A DNA stretch of 64,000 nt from Anticarsia gemmatalis (Eukaryota > Arthropoda > Insecta > Lepidoptera > Erebidae), in the NCBI RefSeq assembly GCF_050436995.1, contig NC_134747.1, forward strand, positions 9,679,501-9,743,500, in the 5' to 3' direction. This document shows positions 62,501 to 64,000 of this stretch, one piece after another (within the stretch, counting starts at the first letter, position 1; each line of letters begins with the position of its first letter). Made by a program: the position numbers and the translations under genes. Under the pieces are notes generated by a model. It saw only the letters and a list, made by a program, of their open reading frames with translations, made no database searches and was not told the origin of the DNA.

Positions 62501-64000
62501 ATTCCAAAAGCCAATATAAATGATAATCAGAATACTACTGCTCCAGTAATGACTAAATATTTACCAAATATTATGCCTACAAATTCGGAAATTGTTACAC
62601 TACCGGAACAGAATCATTTAGCACGTGAAACTGAAAGGCAGACAGAAGATAAATCGAAAAATCTGTCCGATATGGTCGACAATACTCAACGACTCATACA
62701 ACAAATGAAAGAAGAAATTAACTCAGATATAAATTCTATTGATGGTAGAACTGTTTCTCAAAGTGAAAACGAAACAAGTTCAGAGGAAAGCAATGACGAA
62801 CAAGAATCGAGTTACAGTGACACTGAGGAAAGAACAGATAACATTACATCCGATGAAAAAGAAGTAACTAGTTCTGAGGATGAATATTCTGAGGAAGAAC
62901 AGTATGACAACAAACAGCCTGATACACAATACAGAGCAAGCTCTGAGGATAATGAAGATTTCGAAGAAGCGTTAGATCACGTAGAGAGTCAGCTAGAAGA
63001 TTTCAAACATGCGAATATAGAAATGCTCGATTCTATAACACGTACTTTACAGGAAGAACATACATTAACAGTTGAAATGAATGAGCCCGAAACTGAAAAA
63101 GTAACAGTGCCCTCGAGAAAACAAGATATGAATAATAACTTGTTTGTAGCTGTTAACAGTTTTGAAGAAATATATGAGGAATTAAGTACAAATATTGCTG
63201 TAACCAACAATATACCAGAACCACCTCAAAATGTTCAGGATAAGGGTGTACCGAAAAATGAAGTAAAAATATTTACAAAGGAAGCAATCGTATATTCGCA
63301 ATTTCAAAGTGTTACTCCTTCTCGATTTGTGATTACAGAAAACTTTGTGCCAGCACTAAATGCAGAGCTTGAAAATATTGAATTAGAACAAGATGATACT
63401 GCTAACACAATACAGTTGGTAAATACGACCACACAAGATGTGGAAAGCAACAGTAGTGACACCGAAGATACAAATGATGAATTAGAAAATAGTGAAGAAT
63501 ATAAAAACGAGGATGATACCACAGATTTAACAAATGATAATTTAAATACGACAAATACAAATAATTCTAATTTTGAAACAGAAGTAAAACTGGCAATATT
63601 CAACGACAATGGTGTTGATCAATCTTCATCGCAATCTGGTTTACCTCAACCTAACGAAATGATACAAATTTTACCATTAGAAATAAAAGAGCAGGAACAA
63701 AGTAATGAAAACCCACCTCAGCAAAGTTTCAACAACAAAGAACAATCACCTAGTACTCGCCAGAAAAGTAAGACGCCTGAGAAAAATAATACCGAGAAAA
63801 CAAGTGAGAATAATAATAGTAAAATCTCGGTCTCTAACAAATCTAGTATCCCAAAACTTATAAAATTATTGCCTAATAATAAAACTAAAACGGATAAAAA
63901 CTCTCCAAAACTAATCGTTTCCAAAGTACCAATACGCCGTACTTCAATCAAACAATATCCTGCACCCGCTCCTCCAAAAACACACTTTGGTAACATTCAA
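56528..64000 (+). CDS. LUBEL: LUBEL, linear-ubiquitin E3 ligase (HOIP/RNF31-like), N-terminal part; runs off the window
   Basis: Twelve exons join in frame: 56528-56777, 57714-57862, 57948-58034, 58118-58495, 58616-58931, 59002-59448, 59652-60184, 60271-60399, 60560-60739, 60895-61251, 61335-61458 and 61554 to beyond 64000. They give about 1,800 residues. A B-box-like zinc site sits at ~91-132 (CGLCGG, CAECGRRALCASCDDMYHRH). An NZF/RanBP2 finger lies at ~480-507 (WQCEHCTFVNE, CVVC). Six SPPR-type motifs fall in exon 7. The UBA spans ~850-942 (AERLGFSAAEVQAALIQSP, AVTECVERHRRQ), as in HOIP where it binds partner UBL domains. The last visible exon is an 815-residue Asn/Glu/Ser-rich stretch ending near RRTSIKQYPAPAPPKTHFGN. 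The RING-IBR-RING catalytic part must lie to the right. In Drosophila LUBEL makes Met1-linked ubiquitin chains in immune and heat-stress signalling. Introns 1-11 are short. Confidence 0.92.
57305..57370 (-). repeat. LINE-like fragment in LUBEL intron 1
   Basis: TGCCAATGCTGGGCAAGGGT followed by CAGTCATGATGAGGGATTAT is an inverted, decayed version of the TTTGCCCAGCAGTGG motif. The rest of this 936-base intron is AT-rich with nothing recognisable. Confidence 0.35.

Noticed and set aside
61648..63996. Ser/Phe-rich minus-strand open frames opposite LUBEL exon 12
   Set aside because: They are antisense shadows of the Asn/Glu/Ser-rich coding exon; the plus frame is open across the full 2.4 kb and continues the spliced LUBEL frame.

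Overview
The window is animal nuclear DNA, almost certainly from a moth or butterfly (Lepidoptera). It is AT-rich. Its genes are split by short GT-AG introns. Its repeats are of kinds I associate with moth genomes: SINE-like insertions with tRNA-like or 5S-rRNA-like promoters, CAAA-tailed repeats ending in an ATAATATTAGTAT-type tail, and small fold-back elements. No species call is justified; a noctuid-type moth is a weak guess from the repeats. There is no prokaryotic, CRISPR or viral content.

Layout, left to right: (1) the 3' four coding exons of a tetraspanin (+, 230-1748). (2) Two tandem copies of the gene for the small subunit of transcription factor TFIIF (-, 2552-4199 and 4892-7174); the right copy is canonical and the left copy is divergent but open. 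(3) A TBC1D25-type Rab GAP (+, 7866-13152), divergent from the right TFIIF gene. (4) TMBIM5/GHITM, a mitochondrial BAX-inhibitor-family membrane protein (-, 14521-16989), divergent from (5) NOC2, a 60S ribosome biogenesis factor (+, 17694-21242). (6) HYDIN, a giant axonemal central-pair protein, which fills 33 kb on the minus strand (21369-54797). I traced about 79 coding exons that keep frame and sum to roughly 5,080 residues, close to the vertebrate protein. (7) LUBEL, the insect HOIP/RNF31-like linear-ubiquitin ligase (+, from 56528 and running off the right edge). The first ~1,800 residues are visible: B-box, NZF finger, repeated SPPR motifs, UBA and a long acidic linker. The catalytic RBR region must lie outside the window.

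The genes do not form one pathway; this is an ordinary gene-dense eukaryotic neighbourhood. Three divergent pairs (TFIIF-beta/TBC1D25, TMBIM5/NOC2, HYDIN/LUBEL) probably share promoter regions of 0.7-1.7 kb. NOC2 and HYDIN are convergent, with only 126 bp between their stop codons.

The observations most worth following are: the mosaic divergence of the TFIIF-beta duplicate; the lost Walker A motif in HYDIN's P-loop-like domain; the ~575-residue disordered insertion inside the TBC domain; the SPPR repeat motif of LUBEL; a 5S-rRNA-like SINE family with a perfect 17-bp target-site duplication; a 43-bp GCGTAG tandem array; and several near-perfect palindromes. Exon boundaries were assigned by eye from splice consensus and frame continuity and may be off by a base or two in places.
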